Notes: a model not told the origin generated them from the sequence alone. Counted from the stretch's first letter, positions 36,604-49,209 are shown. The stretch: 64,000 bases of DNA from Pseudorasbora parva (GCF_024679245.1 NC_090173.1:10799428-10863427), one strand, 5' to 3'. Translations and numbers: made by a program.

Positions 36604-36997
36604 CACTGTAAAAAAAATATTGTTGGTTTAACTTAAAAAAGTAAGTAACCTGGTTGCCTTAAAATGTTGAGCTAATTGAAATCAAAAATCTGAGTTGATA
36701 CAATGAAGGAAATTGGTAATTTAGGAAATTTCCACAAAGGAAATTTAATAAATAGAAACTACAAATATTATTCTATCTGAACCACTTAAAAAAATGTGAT
36801 AAATCATGAAAATAGCACTATTTGGCTGCGTCATCAGAAATAAAACACACACAATTACCCAATATGCTTACAAAATCTTTTAATAATATTTGAGTAAAGG
36901 TTGTCGAATCTCAAAAATGTTCATTGTATTAACTAAAAATTTTAATTTCAATGAACTCAAAATTTTAAGGCAACCGGGTAAATATTTGTTTAAAGTG
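36604..36997. mobile_element. CACTGTAAAAA MITE, copy 2
   Basis: Same structure as 35640-36017, with a short internal insertion (taatttaggaaatttccacaa region) and a decayed right end taaagtg, flanked by TA. Confidence 0.85.
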
Positions 36998-37234
36998 TAC
37001 ACACACCACGGGCCTCCTTACAGTGAAGTCGCCGTCATGTTTTTACGGTAGCCCTAAGCGGACAAACTTCTCTATAGAGCACTAGTCACTCTCTGACATT
37101 TTTTAACACTGCAAAACGTGTCGTAAATGCCAACCTTCGACAGTCTTCAGAGGCTAAAAGGCCTCTGTGTTAGAGGCCTTTTGTGTTAGGCCACAAAAGC
37201 CCTTAACACAACTGTATGCTGAAAGGACAAAGAA

Positions 37235-37395
37235 GAGGGCAAGAGGTATCCTTGCAGATAGCGCTCACCCTCCCTTTAACCAATTCGAGCCTTTGAAACC
37301 AGGAAGGCGGTACAGAACCCCTTTAGCAAACAAATGTGTTTAAGAAGTCATTCCTCCCGGATGCCATTCAAATTCTCAACTCTGCAAGTGACTGA
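37235..37395 (+). pseudogene. degenerate C-terminus of a non-LTR retrotransposon ORF2
   Basis: The frame reads ADSAHPPFNQFEPLKPGRRY then RTPLANKCV. After a one-base shift it continues KKSFLPDAIQILNSASD and a stop. The pattern SAHP...GRRYR.PLA...FKKSF.P.AI..LN is typical of the end of fish LINE reverse-transcriptase polyproteins. No upstream RT is present. Confidence 0.6.
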
Positions 37396-38767
37396 TTATT
37401 TAATCGGATGTGATTTGAGTTGTACTTGTGTTGTTTATTTTTATATTTATACAGTGTGATTTTAATCTTGTTGTATGCCTGTCTAATCATTACATTTTTT
37501 GGTGAGCCAAAGACACATTTCCACAATGGTGGACATTAAAGAGAGAAATTAACACAAATATGCAGACCTTGACTATTTGACACGCAGTCTGCACGTGCTT
37601 ATTGATTCCGGGTCCACGGCGCAAATGACAAGAGCCTATTCTCTTCCCTAAAGCCTTGAAAACACTGTGCGACTTTATAATAGTCATTGTGATTGTTGCT
37701 TTTCAGACTGAATGAGCATGATCCTCATGTCACACGGCAGGATCTCAGCTGCACTGACACCCCCCGTGTTGACTAGGGTTGGGTCTCGTTTGGTTTCTTT
37801 ATCATACCGAGACCTACCGTGCCAAACCGGTACTTTTAAAACGCTACCTGTGCCTAAATAGCGTCTAGAGAGAGCAAGATGGAGCCACAAAATGACGGTG
37901 CATGACATTAAAGAATGGCTTTTTGTAAATTTTCTTGACCATTTTGAAGGTTCAGCTTTATTTGGCTGAAATATGACCATGTTCTTTGAGTGCTTTTCAT
38001 AGGACACAGCAGCCACAATAGCGCTGTATCACAGATGTATTTTTTTATTCAAAATATAACATATTAACTGTACCATGAGCTATCTGGTATTTTGCTTTTC
38101 AAATATGGGTAAGTGAATGTGTTTTGTCATAGTGATCACGCTAGTTGATCTATAATGCCGCCATGTTAGTTCGTGCCTCAGAAAATCGGATCTGTCGGAT
38201 TTACATCATGTAAATTAATCCTCATCTCACAAAATACATAGTAAGTGACGGCTGAACTGGGAGAAAAACCGAGTAAACTATATAATTACTTATGAAATGT
38301 GTATCTGATATGAATAAGAGACACATAGTCAAATTATAACGATCTGAAAGGATTGTAATTGGCGCTTTATGATCAGTGTGTGTTTTTTTGCTACTACTTC
38401 TGTGCATTTAAATGTCTGGAACCTAAATAAACATGATGAGGTTGAAAACACTGAATAGTTTTGATGTGACGAGCGCTGTGTGTGTCTGTCTCTGGTAGCC
38501 TGACGTGGTCATACTCAGCTCTAGTCAGAATATGAGTCTGATGCTCCATTGGGCTGTGATTATGGGGCGTGTTTACACCGAACCAGGAAAGACCTCAATT
38601 GGACAGACCTACAACCAATCAGAGCAACGGAGCTACGCATAACATTAGTTGTAAAATGTCAACAGAACTCAACTGCACTGTGTTGCCAAGTCCGCGTTTT
38701 TTTCCGCGCAAAAAAAGTAATGCGATGAAACCAGGAGAGAAACAGGTGCATTAGTGCACGGACTCAC
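37396..38767. other. intronic sequence with a possible transposon end
   Basis: Around 37765 tagggttgggtctcgtttgg resembles a fish hAT-type end, with no partner found. The rest shows no repeats or coding frame. Confidence 0.35.
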
Positions 38768-38899
38768 CCCAAACATTTGCCGTAAATCTGGGTCCCGGAA
38801 GCGGAAGGGGATGTTGGAGACGTGTAACCGCTTGGGCTGCTGTTTTTCCGTGGAGTCTGAATGTGGCTGGGAAACTTCTGTTTGCGTCACGTCTTCCGT
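38768..38899 (-). CDS. rbfox3: rbfox3-like exon, linker and start of RRM
   Basis: A 132-nt exon, phase 0 at both ends. The acceptor is cctcggacag and the donor is GGG|gtgagt at 38767. It encodes 44 residues, [20 protein letters not shown] followed by [20 protein letters not shown] and QMFG. LHVSNI is the RNP2 strand of the RRM; the aromatic residues in PFRFRDPDL belong to the loop RBFOX uses to grip UGCAUG. The STEKQQPKR linker matches RBFOX3 (PTEKQQPKR) rather than RBFOX1 (ENKSQPKR), which is the main reason for the paralog call. The flanking introns are about 12.7 kb upstream and 18.3 kb downstream, both filled with repeats. A CATGCA (transcript TGCATG) lies about 190 nt upstream at 39090-39095. 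Confidence 0.93.
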
Positions 38900-39299
38900 C
38901 TGTCCGAGGAAAACAAAGACAAAAGAGCCATCCGTTCATCAGTGCATGTAGCCACAGGTTAGACTCACAGTGAAGAGAGAAGCTAACAAATGAAGGATAG
39001 TAAGTTAGCCTACTTAGCCGTGGCCATCATTTTTCACTCCAGCGGAACGCGGATAAACAGACGTTGAGTTATGGTGGCCTACCTGAGGTCATGCATCTAC
39101 GATATGATTATTAATCTCCACCTGTTACTGTCTGAGGAGCCCAAACACACAAGATATACTGACAAATATCCGGCAAACACACTCGCACTCAGGCCATTGG
39201 CTTGTTGTTTCCATCATTATGTTGATGATCCGCCACAAATGAAACTTCAGACGCGTGTGACAGATGTTTTCTCTCTCCGCTAGCTCAGTCGAGCAGTTC

Positions 39300-39789
<490 letters not shown>

Positions 39790-39904
39790 CACTTGCACAA
39801 ACACATGCAGTCAGTTCAAAAAGTGATTTGGTGAATCTCAGGAAAAAACATAAAAGTATCCTGTATGATATATTGCTATATATATTGCAAGCGCAATTGC
39901 TTAC

Positions 39905-40150
39905 TCTGTTAAAAATAAAGCTTCTTTATTGGCATTGACCTTTAATGGCCTTTAACATCCATGGGATCTTTCCATTCCACAAAACATTCTTTAAAGTGGA
40001 AAAAAGGTTCTTTAGGTCTTTGGAATGTTCCTCAAAAAAGAAAAAAGAAAAAAAAAGTGGTAAGGCTATTTTACGAACTCTTCCCTGGTAAGGGTTCTTT
40101 TGAGAACTGATCACTGAAAGGTTCCTCTATGGCATTGTTTGGAAAACCCC
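39905..40150. mobile_element. degenerate MITE rich in GGTTCTTT/AAAGAACC motifs
   Basis: Contains taaagcttctttattggcat and gaaaggttcctctatggcat, inversely related to aaaagaacc-type sequence that also appears near 63020. The boundaries are approximate. Confidence 0.4.
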
Positions 40151-40514
40151 TTCTTGGAAATGTCATTTGTAGGAGTGTAGTTGCTTTACAAGAGGAACAG
40201 AGACAAATCGAAGTCAAATTAAATCTATCAAGAGCAGCAGAGATTAGCATCTGGTTTAAGACATGCTGTTTCTGGGTTCGGGAAACAATGCCGCTAATAC
40301 CAGTAAACCTGAAAGGGAAAAATAACCCTGTCCAAGCATTTTAAATCCTAACACTAGTTTAGTTGTTTTTAGTATCAAACTGTTTATCTTGTATTGTTTT
40401 TATAATTATAGAGCATAAAAAACATACTTTTGTCGTACATTTATATTTATTTAGCATTGAAATGTTGCCTTCCTGCCTATATCGACATGTTTTTAGTTGA
40501 TTTTACACATTTTA

Positions 40515-41021
40515 CACTCTAAAAAATGCTGGGTTAAAACAACCCAAGTTGGGATGAATATGGACTAACCCAGTAATTGGGTTGTTTTATCCCAACGGTT
40601 GAGTTTTTTTAACCCAGCAATTGGGTTGCTTTAACCCAACGGTAGAGTTGTTTTAACCCAGCAATTGGGTTGTTTTAACCCAACGGTTGAGTTGTTTTAA
40701 CCCAGCAATTGGGTTGTTTTAACCCAACGGTAGAGTTGTTTTAACCCAGCAATTGGGTTGTTTTAACCCAACGGTTGAGTTGTTTGAACCCGCGCAATTG
40801 GGTTGTTTTAACCCAACGGTTGAGTTGTTTGAACCCGCGCAATTGGGTTGTTTTAACCCAACGGTAGAGTTGTTTTAACCCAGCAATTGGGTTGTTTTAA
40901 CCCAACGGTTGAGTTGTTTGAACCCGCGCAATTGGGTTGTTTTTCACCCAGCGGTTGGTTAAATGTTAATCAAGACAACCCAATCGCTGGGTTAAAACAA
41001 CCCAATTGAGATTTTAGAGTG
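40515..41021. mobile_element. MITE of the CACTCTAAAAAATGCTGGG family with TA duplication
   Basis: TA flanks both sides (40513-40514 and 41022-41023). Left end cactctaaaaaatgctgggt; the right end gattttagagtg is shorter and diverged. The interior carries about nine copies of the caattgggttgttttaaccc minisatellite. Confidence 0.8.
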
Positions 41022-41272
41022 TAGTCTGGCAAAAAAATCAACCATGTACTTATGAAACATGTTAACTGATGTAAGTGAGAATAAATGACTTAACCCTTAT
41101 GTGCTGTCGGGGATGTTTTCATTCACTATGGGGTGTTCATTTGGCCATAACTTTCTCTGTATTTCAGCAAATGGAATGGTTTTTGGTGACAAATCCTGTC
41201 TACACTGTGGGCAAATTCACAACCTATTTTTTTTTTTTTTTTTGCATAAATATATTAATCAACCTCACTCCT

Positions 41273-43111
41273 GGGGCCTGTTCTTCGTACCTCGCTTAAT
41301 ACATCTGAGATGATTCGACAGATCCCAGATCTTTTAATCCTGATAACTGATCTCTGGCTAATTTGGTTCTTCAAATGAATTTGCGGATTGGATTAATATA
41401 TCTGGATGAAGTTATCTGAGATCACTGCTCGTGCCTGTGTCCTGAAGAGGGCAGATGCATCGATACTCGAAACCACGATCAACAGTGCTGCGATTGGCTG
41501 GCGTCAAGACAACGTGATGACATCATATAATTAAAAAAGCCACCTGGCAAAAAACTTGTCAAAGAAAAAAAGAAAGAAGAAAAAACACGAATTTCTGGAC
41601 CTTTATAAGGAAACGACCAAACCAACATAAAAGTTAGATAAATTAAATGTGCACTGTTTGGATAAACATGATTCCCTATTATTTATATTCACGATTTTAT
41701 AATATTTGTACACACTTTGCATTTTTATTGCAATGTTGTAATTTCATTTTTAATTCAATTTTATGTGACAGTATTAATGAAAGTTTCTTAACGGTCAAGA
41801 TCAAATTATCTGCCGCTCTTGCGCTGCATCCAGCCATCCCATAATATCCGTCATCACTCACATTAATGCACGACGGAGATTGACTGCACAATGTGTGTAA
41901 ACCTTCAATACAATAAAGGAATTATTCCATCACAATTCACAAATAAATCTCTCAATCAAGTCACTGTGTCTAAAGTACTGTACACAAATTTTACACAACA
42001 TTAAAATATTACTTTCAAATAAACTGTTATATTTATTACTATTTTAAATGATTATTGCCCCTGGTTCAGTAATGAACTCTTGTAATAAAGTAGCAGTGGC
42101 TGGGACAGTTTAGATGAAATAAGCTCCTGATCAGGTCCAGGATGAGCGTTGAAGACAATCCGAACCAAACAATCCGAGATCGAGCCGAATCATCAACAGT
42201 CAAATCCAGCCAACTGAGTTAAGGCCCTTTCACACTGGACGCGATTTTGATGTGCAAATAATTCGCGTGATGTTTTTTTTTCGATCAGCTGTTTGTGTAA
42301 TGAGCGCTTACACACCGAACGTGAATGTGCTGAGGCGAAAAAACGCCATTCATTTTTTTTGTTTCGATGTCTATTTTTTTTTTACTCTAGCGGCGACAAA
42401 AACGGCTTCAACCAATCACATACAAGGAAACAAAGGTGACGAAATGTCCAGTTGATGTCACGAGCTATTCAGTCAACATTAACCTTTACCAGGTATGGCA
42501 TTTCTCATGAGATTACAGCTGTAATCTGTGTTTGCCCACTGTATGCTAGAGTCAACAATAACTTAACCTTTTATTTATAGTTGATTTTTTTCTAAACATT
42601 GTGTCCACGATTATGGAAAGTGAACGTGTTGCCATCAGTACGTCTGTGGCACTGAAATGCTCACGTTGTGACTCGACTGGAAACATCTGCTCCTGAAGTG
42701 CGCGGTTTGTCTCGTCAGATGCGCTGCCGTCTCGGGAGGAGCTCCTCAAATTGTCCCACAGACTTTAGAAAGTAAGTGCAGATTCAGAACCGGCCATGAC
42801 AAAGTTTTAGCTCCTGTACGAGATTAGCATACTCTCCTTCAGACTCTTTGTTCTTTAAGACTGGCTGCACCCAAAACTTCTTATCGGTCCTTTAAATAAA
42901 ATGAAAAGCTCGTCTTCACTGAATGATGAAGTGTCCGTGTTTTCTCAGCTGACGCGACGAATGTTTTGGACCGTTGGAGCTCTGAAACGTCGCAAATTCA
43001 TGTCGCGGCTGATGTGAATGGTTTTGAGGCGAAATATTCGCTTATTCGTTTCGTTTTTCGTTACGCGCCCGGTGTGAAAGGGCCTTTAGAGTCGTACGAA
43101 GAACGGGCCCC
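41273..43111. mobile_element. inverted-repeat DNA element, GGGGCCTGTTCTTCGTAC ends
   Basis: The left end GGGGCCTGTTCTTCGTAC at 41273 and the reversed right end GGGGCCCGTTCTTCGTAC from 43111 differ at one base, with further similarity inward. No clear target duplication or transposase was found. A second element is inserted in its right terminal repeat (42222-43085). Confidence 0.65.
42222..43085. mobile_element. PIF/Harbinger-like MITE with TTA duplication
   Basis: The left end AGGCCCTTTCACACTGG and the reversed right end AGGCCCTTTCACACCGG share 16 of 17 bases. TTA occurs at 42219-42221 and 43086-43088, matching the TWA target of PIF/Harbinger elements. The 864-bp interior has no transposase. 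Excising it restores the inner part of the host element's terminal repeat. Confidence 0.7.
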
Positions 43112-43510
43112 GGGTCAAAACTACTAAATGTTAAAAGAAAATTCAGGATTTTACCTCTTTAATTGCCAATTTAATAAATGATGTCACTGATTTGGCACAA
43201 AAGGGCACAAAAGGACTTATTTTCAATATAAAATGTGAAATGTGAAAAATCCCCAATATTGGAAACAACATTGGCTTTGATGCGTTTTGGTGCAGCATCA
43301 GATTTTAATATTTTCTCCCTCATTTACTCCTCGTGGCTGTTTAGGCCTCATTGACTTCCATTATAACCACATGTTTTGATTGCAAAGCCATGACACCATA
43401 AACTCATGCATCTTTGATTGTTGATGGTTTTCCTTGTTAGGGAGGTAATTTTTTTATTATTATTTTTTTTTTCAGCTGATAACCAGGTGGCACCAATAAC
43501 CCTTTAGGTA

Positions 43511-43886
43511 CACTGTAAAAAAAAAAATGTTGGTTTTTGTTGGTTTAACTTAAAAATGTAAATAACCTGGTTGCCTTAAAATTTTGAGTTGATACAATGA
43601 AGGAAATGTGTTTAATAAATAGAAACTCAAAATATTTTTGTATCTGAACCACATAAAAAATGTGATAAATCATGAAAATAGCACTATTTGGCATGTCTCA
43701 CTGCGTCATCAGAAATAAAACACACACAATTACGCAATATGCTTACACAATCTTTTAATGATATTTTAATAAAGGCTGTCAAATCTAAAAAAATGTTCAT
43801 TGTATTAACTCAAAAATTGAATTTCAATGAACTCAAAATTTTAAGGCAACCAGGCAAAATCATTTGCTAAATCATTTTTTACAGTG
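43511..43886. mobile_element. CACTGTAAAAA MITE, copy 3
   Basis: 376 bp, cactgtaaaa to ttttttacagtg, TA at 43509-43510 and 43887-43888. Same arms and centre as the copies near 35.6 and 36.6 kb. Confidence 0.85.
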
Positions 43887-43976
43887 TAGGACTTTAGTTT
43901 AAAGGTGCCCTAGAATGAAAAGTTGAATTAACCTTGCCATAGTGAAATAATAAGAGTTTAGTAGATGGACATCACT

Positions 43977-45083
43977 CAGGGCCGGCGTTTGCTATAGGCG
44001 AGCTAGGCGGTTGCCTACGGCCAATTGTGTTAGGGGCGCGAGCACGCTCTAGTGCCGCCCATTACTTCCCATTAAGCATAGAATCGGAACAAGCGAAATA
44101 CAATATAATGTTCATTAAACATGATCATCATAGGGCGCCCCCTCAGCCACACGTTTAATTACTTATCAACCTGATTATTAGATGGAATTGATGGTGATTA
44201 TTGATTATTAGTTCAGGCGTACGGTCAGGCAAGTGCTCATCTTGCGCGTTCATCAAAAATGAGGCGTCTAAACCCCGCGGATGCACAGGGACGGAAAAAG
44301 AGAAAAAAAGAAAGGAAGAAAATCGAAAGAAAGACCAGTATAGAGGTTAGTCTTCTTATCTCAGCCAATAAGTTGTCAAACTAAATAAAATTACTAAGTA
44401 TCAATCTTATCAACTAATATTTATTTTATAAATATTATTAATATTGTCACTAAGCTATCACTTGCTAGTTTTCTACATAATTACTATACGTATTGCAAAC
44501 ATAACTTCACTGACAATAATCAATAACCTACATGGATGTCATTTAAATACCAAAAGTCCAGTTCGTTATAAATATGGATAACGTATGCATGTTATTTATG
44601 AAAAATACAAACGCTCTCTACGTGGGCGTCGGAAGGAAATAAATACTGCCTCTCTTTTTTTTTTTTTTTTTTTTTACTGGAGCAGCCTAACGAAAGATGC
44701 CATATTATTTACATTAAAGACAAATATGCTGTGTTCACCTAATTCTTTACGGTGGCTGTAGTGTAGTGGTAAGACGCATGGCATCAAGATTTGATGCAGA
44801 TCGATCAGAGGTTCGATCCCGCCTTCTGCCACACTCACTCTATTCCCTTTTCCCATCACATATCAGATCGGAAAGGCATTTATTTTCAATAAAAAGTGAG
44901 AAAATGTTTGTGGAAATAAAGAGTCGAATGTGTTTAATAATAAGTGCTTCTCGGTTAGGGGTAGGCCTAGGAAAACAGACGTGCTGAATTAGAGACGATA
45001 AAAGTGAGTGGGGTGGGGTGGAGGGGTGGGGGGCGCAAAACTCCATCTCGCCTAGGGCAACCAAAGAGCTAGAGCCGGCCCTG
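43977..45083. mobile_element. hAT-like non-autonomous element, CAGGGCCGGC ends
   Basis: The ends CAGGGCCGGC (43977) and GCCGGCCCTG (45083) are inverted, with further weaker similarity inward (taggcgag on both sides). The flanks acatcact and catcacat resemble a diverged 8-bp duplication. The interior carries a tRNA-like sequence (44752-44832) and a T-run near 44660. Confidence 0.65.
44752..44832 (+). mobile_element. tRNA-like sequence (probable SINE head or pseudo-tRNA), copy 1
   Basis: 81 nt that folds roughly as a tRNA. The acceptor GTGGCTG pairs with CTGCCAC at 6 of 7 positions. An A-box-like TAGTGTAGTGG starts at 44759, GCATC pairs with GATGC around a 7-nt loop, and there is a good B box GGTTCGATCCC at 44810-44820. 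T33 is absent from the anticodon loop and the T stem is poor, so a functional tRNA is unlikely. It lies inside the CAGGG-ended element at 43977-45083, and its downstream sequence is shared with 53445-53522. Confidence 0.5.
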
Positions 45084-45966
45084 CATCACATACTGTGAGT
45101 CTCAAACACCATTGCCTCCTCCTTCTTTTGTATATCACGTAAATCAAAAACACCACGGGAAAAGAAGTGCCTCTCAACATAAACCCAACCGTGACGTAAG
45201 CGTTGGGGATCATTTATATGCACGCCCCCAATATTTGCACCTGTCCAAACATGTTCATTATCAGGCGGAACTGACGGAGCGAATCATCAGGTAAACAAGC
45301 TGCTCATGGACACACGTCATGTTCAGGCTGTGCAGGAGACTTTTCTACCCTTCCCACAGATAAAACATGTCAACAGTCATGGTGGATGATTATAATCCGA
45401 TACCACAACAATTTAATTCAAGATCGTTCGTTTGTTCGGCCCATTTCAAGCTTCGCTCAGCGTCTTAAACTGAAGAAAGGGGCGACTATATTCCTGCAAG
45501 CAGTAAGTAGCGATTTATCCACTTATTGACTGTTTAAACAATTTCTGATTAAACTGAAAGTTTCTTAGAGAGACAGCATTGTCTAGATAACGGAAGATGC
45601 TTACAGTAACAATAGGAAACACCAAGTACCATACCAAACTAAATAGTGTGTCTAATGACAAAGGGTAATATTATTTTGCATTTCAAAATACAACCGTAGA
45701 TACTTTGGTTACAGATCGTTCACTCAATCCTTCTAGCAAACGTCACCTTCTCCACCATATAAGTTAAAACGATAGTCATTTGACAAGGCTATTCATTTTG
45801 TAAAAATATAAGTTATATATTTATATGTTTGAGAACTGAAGTATGGTGTTTTTGCCTATTTGTATTAAGAGTACATCACATTCACTGCGTAACCTTAGCC
45901 TACATTGTGACTAACGTTATATAAACATGCAATATCGTTGACGGAAAAAGACGAGTCTAAAATGTC

Positions 45967-46300
45967 GACTGAACGACACTTTAAGCAGAACATCTCAAAT
46001 GGAGATTGCTGAAATGCAGCTTACTTGTTTATTGGTGTTTTCAGATCATCCACGCGCAAGAGAGAGCTCGTGTGCATATGGTTGCCAGATTGGACATGTT
46101 TAGGTAAAACACCAGAGAGTATATGGGTTTCTTTTCACAGAAAAGCTCTGTTTGGGGGATTTAATTACTGAAATCTGGCAACCGCACAAATGTGAGCTCT
46201 CTCTCTCGCGCGCGTGGATGATCTGAAAACACCAATAAACAAGTAAGCTGCATTTCAGCAATCTCCTTTTGAAATGTTCTGCTTAAAGTGTCGTTCAGTC
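45967..46300. repeat. 334-bp foldback (hairpin) inside a TTAA element
   Basis: The arm starting gactgaacgacactttaagc at 45967 is matched by its reverse complement ending at 46300. Arms of about 125 bp differ at only a handful of sites and enclose a loop of about 85 nt. Either strand as RNA would form a long imperfect duplex. Confidence 0.85.
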
Positions 46301-46585
46301 GGTCTGGGTTCTGTCAGGACGGTCAGGACTCACGAGCCGCTTCACTGAACTGCTGTGTGCTGCTGAAATAAGCCAATCAGAGCAGAGCTCAACATTAATA
46401 TTCATGACTCTTCCAAATAAGGCAAAAACAGAGCATTACATCCTAGGCACAATTTATAGGGTTGTAAATGGACCTGTAAAACTGTATCTGGACAATTTTT
46501 GCCCTTAAATAAGCCACATACCCTCTGTGTAGATATCAGAGAACAATGTAACATATTGTTTCAAATCATTCTAGGGCACCTTTAA

Positions 46586-47340
46586 GATGTAATTTAAATA
46601 GATTTCACACACTAATAGCAATATCGTATCGCACATCGAATATCACATTATTTAACAAGGTTTTGCATATCGCATTTTTCTGCAACATCGCACAGCTCTA
46701 GTTATATTGGTGTTGAAGATTGGAAAAAAAATTATAGCAAACTGACGCAGACTATTTAAATGTTGAGCGAGCGATCTCATTGGCTGTTGGATCGCAAGCA
46801 GAGCCAATGGGCTTGTGAAGAGCATGTAAAGGCCCCTCAGCGCCCCCTAGAGTCTCATTACTGTAATGCATATGTTTGTTTATAGTTCTCAGTGATAATT
46901 CCCATTATATTTAAGCTTTGATCTAATTTACATAATATTTCTTCTTTTCTTTTGCATCACTGAAATGGGCAATGCGGGAATGCGCCGAACGATCAACTGA
47001 TTCTGAAAGGAGGCTTTTTCTTTAATGTCTTGATTTGCGTTCACCTTGTGGAGTCGTTCTCTCTCTCACATACACACACACACACACGGAGCTCGGCGGG
47101 ATTTATGAGCACATGCATGTGCATGCAGAACGTGATTCATTACACACACACACACACTGATGTGCTGTTCCTCTGCAGGGAGGAGTGATACATCGTTCTC
47201 ATTTATCTCCCGGCATTAATCACCACAGCATCATCATCATCATCATCATCGCCATAACGACCGTGGGCTTTATTGTTGCCATTATCATAATCAGTGTCCC
47301 CGCAGTACTGCCGCTCGTTTGGGCTCTTTTATGGCTCCAG
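46586..47340. other. no gene recognised
   Basis: Short CA runs near 47080 and 47145 and a tcatcatcat run near 47230; otherwise unique. Confidence 0.45.
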
Positions 47341-47342
47341 CC

Positions 47343-47380
<38 letters not shown>

Positions 47381-47893
47381 TCCAGGTGAACACCCGGGTC
47401 ATGTGCTGAGCCTACTGTCAGGCAATCCTTGCATTCTATCACTCTCGCATTCATTCATTCATTCATTCATTCATTCATTCATTCATTCATTCATTCATTC
47501 ATTCATTCAATTATCCTATAATTCATCAGTGTCCCTCTTTAGTCCTTTCTTTTCATTCAACTTTCTTTCTCTTTCTTTCTTTCTTTTGTTAGTCTTTTCT
47601 TTTTTATTCATTCATTCATTCTTTCATTTGTTTATTCTTTCTTTCTTTCTTTCTTTCTTTCTTTCATGTATCTATCTTTCATCCTTTTCCCTCTTTAGTC
47701 CTTTCTTTTCATTCAACTTTCTTTCTTTAGTCCTTTCTTTTCATTCAACTTTCTTTCTTTCTTTTTTTTGGTTGTCCTTTATTTTGTTCATTCATTCATT
47801 CATTCATTCATTCATTCATTCATTCATTCATTCATTCATTCAATTATCCTATAATTCATCAGTGTCCCTCTTTAGTCCTTTCTTTTCATTCAA

Positions 47894-47960
<67 letters not shown>

Positions 47961-48006
47961 TTGTTAGTCTTTTCTTTTTTATTCATTCATTCATTCTTTC
48001 ATTTAT

Positions 48007-48062
<56 letters not shown>

Positions 48063-48145
48063 TCATGTATCTATCTTTCATCCTTTTCCCACTTTAGTCC
48101 TTTCTTTTCATTCAACTTTCTTTCTTTAGTCCTTTCTTTTCATTC

Positions 48146-48218
<73 letters not shown>

Positions 48219-48235
48219 TCGTTTTTTTCATTTTG
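47341..48235. repeat. CT, ATTC and TTTC compound microsatellite
   Basis: (CT)n at 47345-47378, (ATTC)n at 47448-47508 and 47787-47842, (TTTC)n at 47636-47664, 47886-47960, 48008-48064 and 48148-48222. A block with tccctctttagtcctttctt, ttcattcaac and catgtatctatctttcatcc is repeated about every 360 bp, indicating duplication of the whole compound unit. Confidence 0.93.
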
Positions 48236-49209
48236 TTCATTCATTCTTTCATTTGCTTATCCTACCTTTTGTCATTTCTTTCACATTTTCATCATTTCTT
48301 GTTTAGGATAAAAGATAGGATAACCAAATGAATAAATGAATGTATTCTTTTTTTTTCTTTAGACTCGTTTATCGTTATGCTTAATGAAGTGACGTGCTTT
48401 TAATAAGACACCCTCTTAATCAGAACAATAATCATGCATTATAAGGTCTAAGCCGTTATCTGTGAGAGAGCGCTCTGTGGAGCCGAGAGAAATCCACCCG
48501 GCCGAGCCAGATTAACTAGCGAGCGTGTCCACCTTTCTGCTACGCTAAATTATTCATGCTACACCATGTTCACGCTCCTCTGAAGACATAAAGAAAACAG
48601 GCCAGGAGGAGAAGAGAAAGAAGAAATCCATTACCGCACTGACAAAACTACAAAACACGCTTCATCTTCAACATATTTCAGCTTTTCTTCTTATTCACAG
48701 CTTAAAAACCAATGCCAATGCCATCAGCACAACACAAGAGCCGCACAAGCGAGACCCAGTGCACTGGATGAATTGTGTTGGTATTTAGACACAGTAGCAT
48801 CAATTAATGTCCCGCTCGCGTGAAGCAGGAATGATGCAAACAGACACGGCACTTATTTGGTGTCACTCTGTCTGCGAGCGAGCGATAGTAACACTGCGCG
48901 AGCCGAACATGACAGTGATTATGTCATTATAACCGCGCAGAGTGTGACACATCGTTACAGTCGTGTCAAGCGGTCTCTCTCTGCTCATTATTTTGGACAG
49001 AGGAGCATGTACTCCCAAAACACGCCGTCTCACACTGTGGCTTCATGCACAGGTTCCTTCACGGCTTAATAATCAGTGGATATTTTAGCTGTGACTTATG
49101 AGAGGCGAACCCTGTCCACTTCGGGACGCACAAGTTCATCTAATGAAGTCAAGAGACCTTGAACTGAGTGAGATCCGCTGCTAGTTCCCTGTAATGAAAT
49201 CAAAAACCA
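48236..49209. other. candidate conserved noncoding stretch
   Basis: 48350-49090 is balanced and repeat-free, with ttaatcagaacaataatcat and gctaaattattcatgct. No coding match. Confidence 0.35.

Larger units (their letters stand above)
35116..37145. repeat. tandemly repeated block, three partial copies, carrying MITEs
   Basis: gtacacacaccgcgagtctc and the following gccctaagcg(g/a)acaaacttctct recur at about 35227, 36016 and 36998. Each is preceded by a CACTGTAAAAA MITE end. The spacer in the second unit has about 190 bp that the first lacks, and the third is cut off at about 37145. The MITE was therefore present before the block was duplicated. Confidence 0.8.
43903..46581. mobile_element. TTAA-flanked DNA transposon with nested insertion and internal hairpin
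   Basis: The left end AGGTGCCCTAGAATGA and the reversed right end AGGTGCCCTAGAATGA are identical over 16 bp. TTAA occurs at 43899-43902 and 46582-46585. No transposase frame was seen. It contains the CAGGG-ended element (43977-45083) and a large foldback (45967-46300). The TTAA target suggests piggyBac or Kolobok mobilisation. Confidence 0.75.

Noticed and set aside
44752..44832. Functional tRNA gene
   Set aside because: T33 is missing from the anticodon loop, the T stem is poorly paired, and a related copy lies elsewhere in transposon debris.
47376..47409. CT tract, CAG and VNTRVMC on the plus strand, resembling the rbfox 61-nt exon start (VNNATARVM)
   Set aside because: Similarity is short, needs a three-codon gap, ends in a stop at once and lies antisense inside the gene. 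Coincidence is more likely than a duplicated exon.
47319..48311. 330-codon frame rich in LSLS and SFFL
   Set aside because: Product of CT, ATTC and TTTC microsatellites without stop codons; no domain or splice context.
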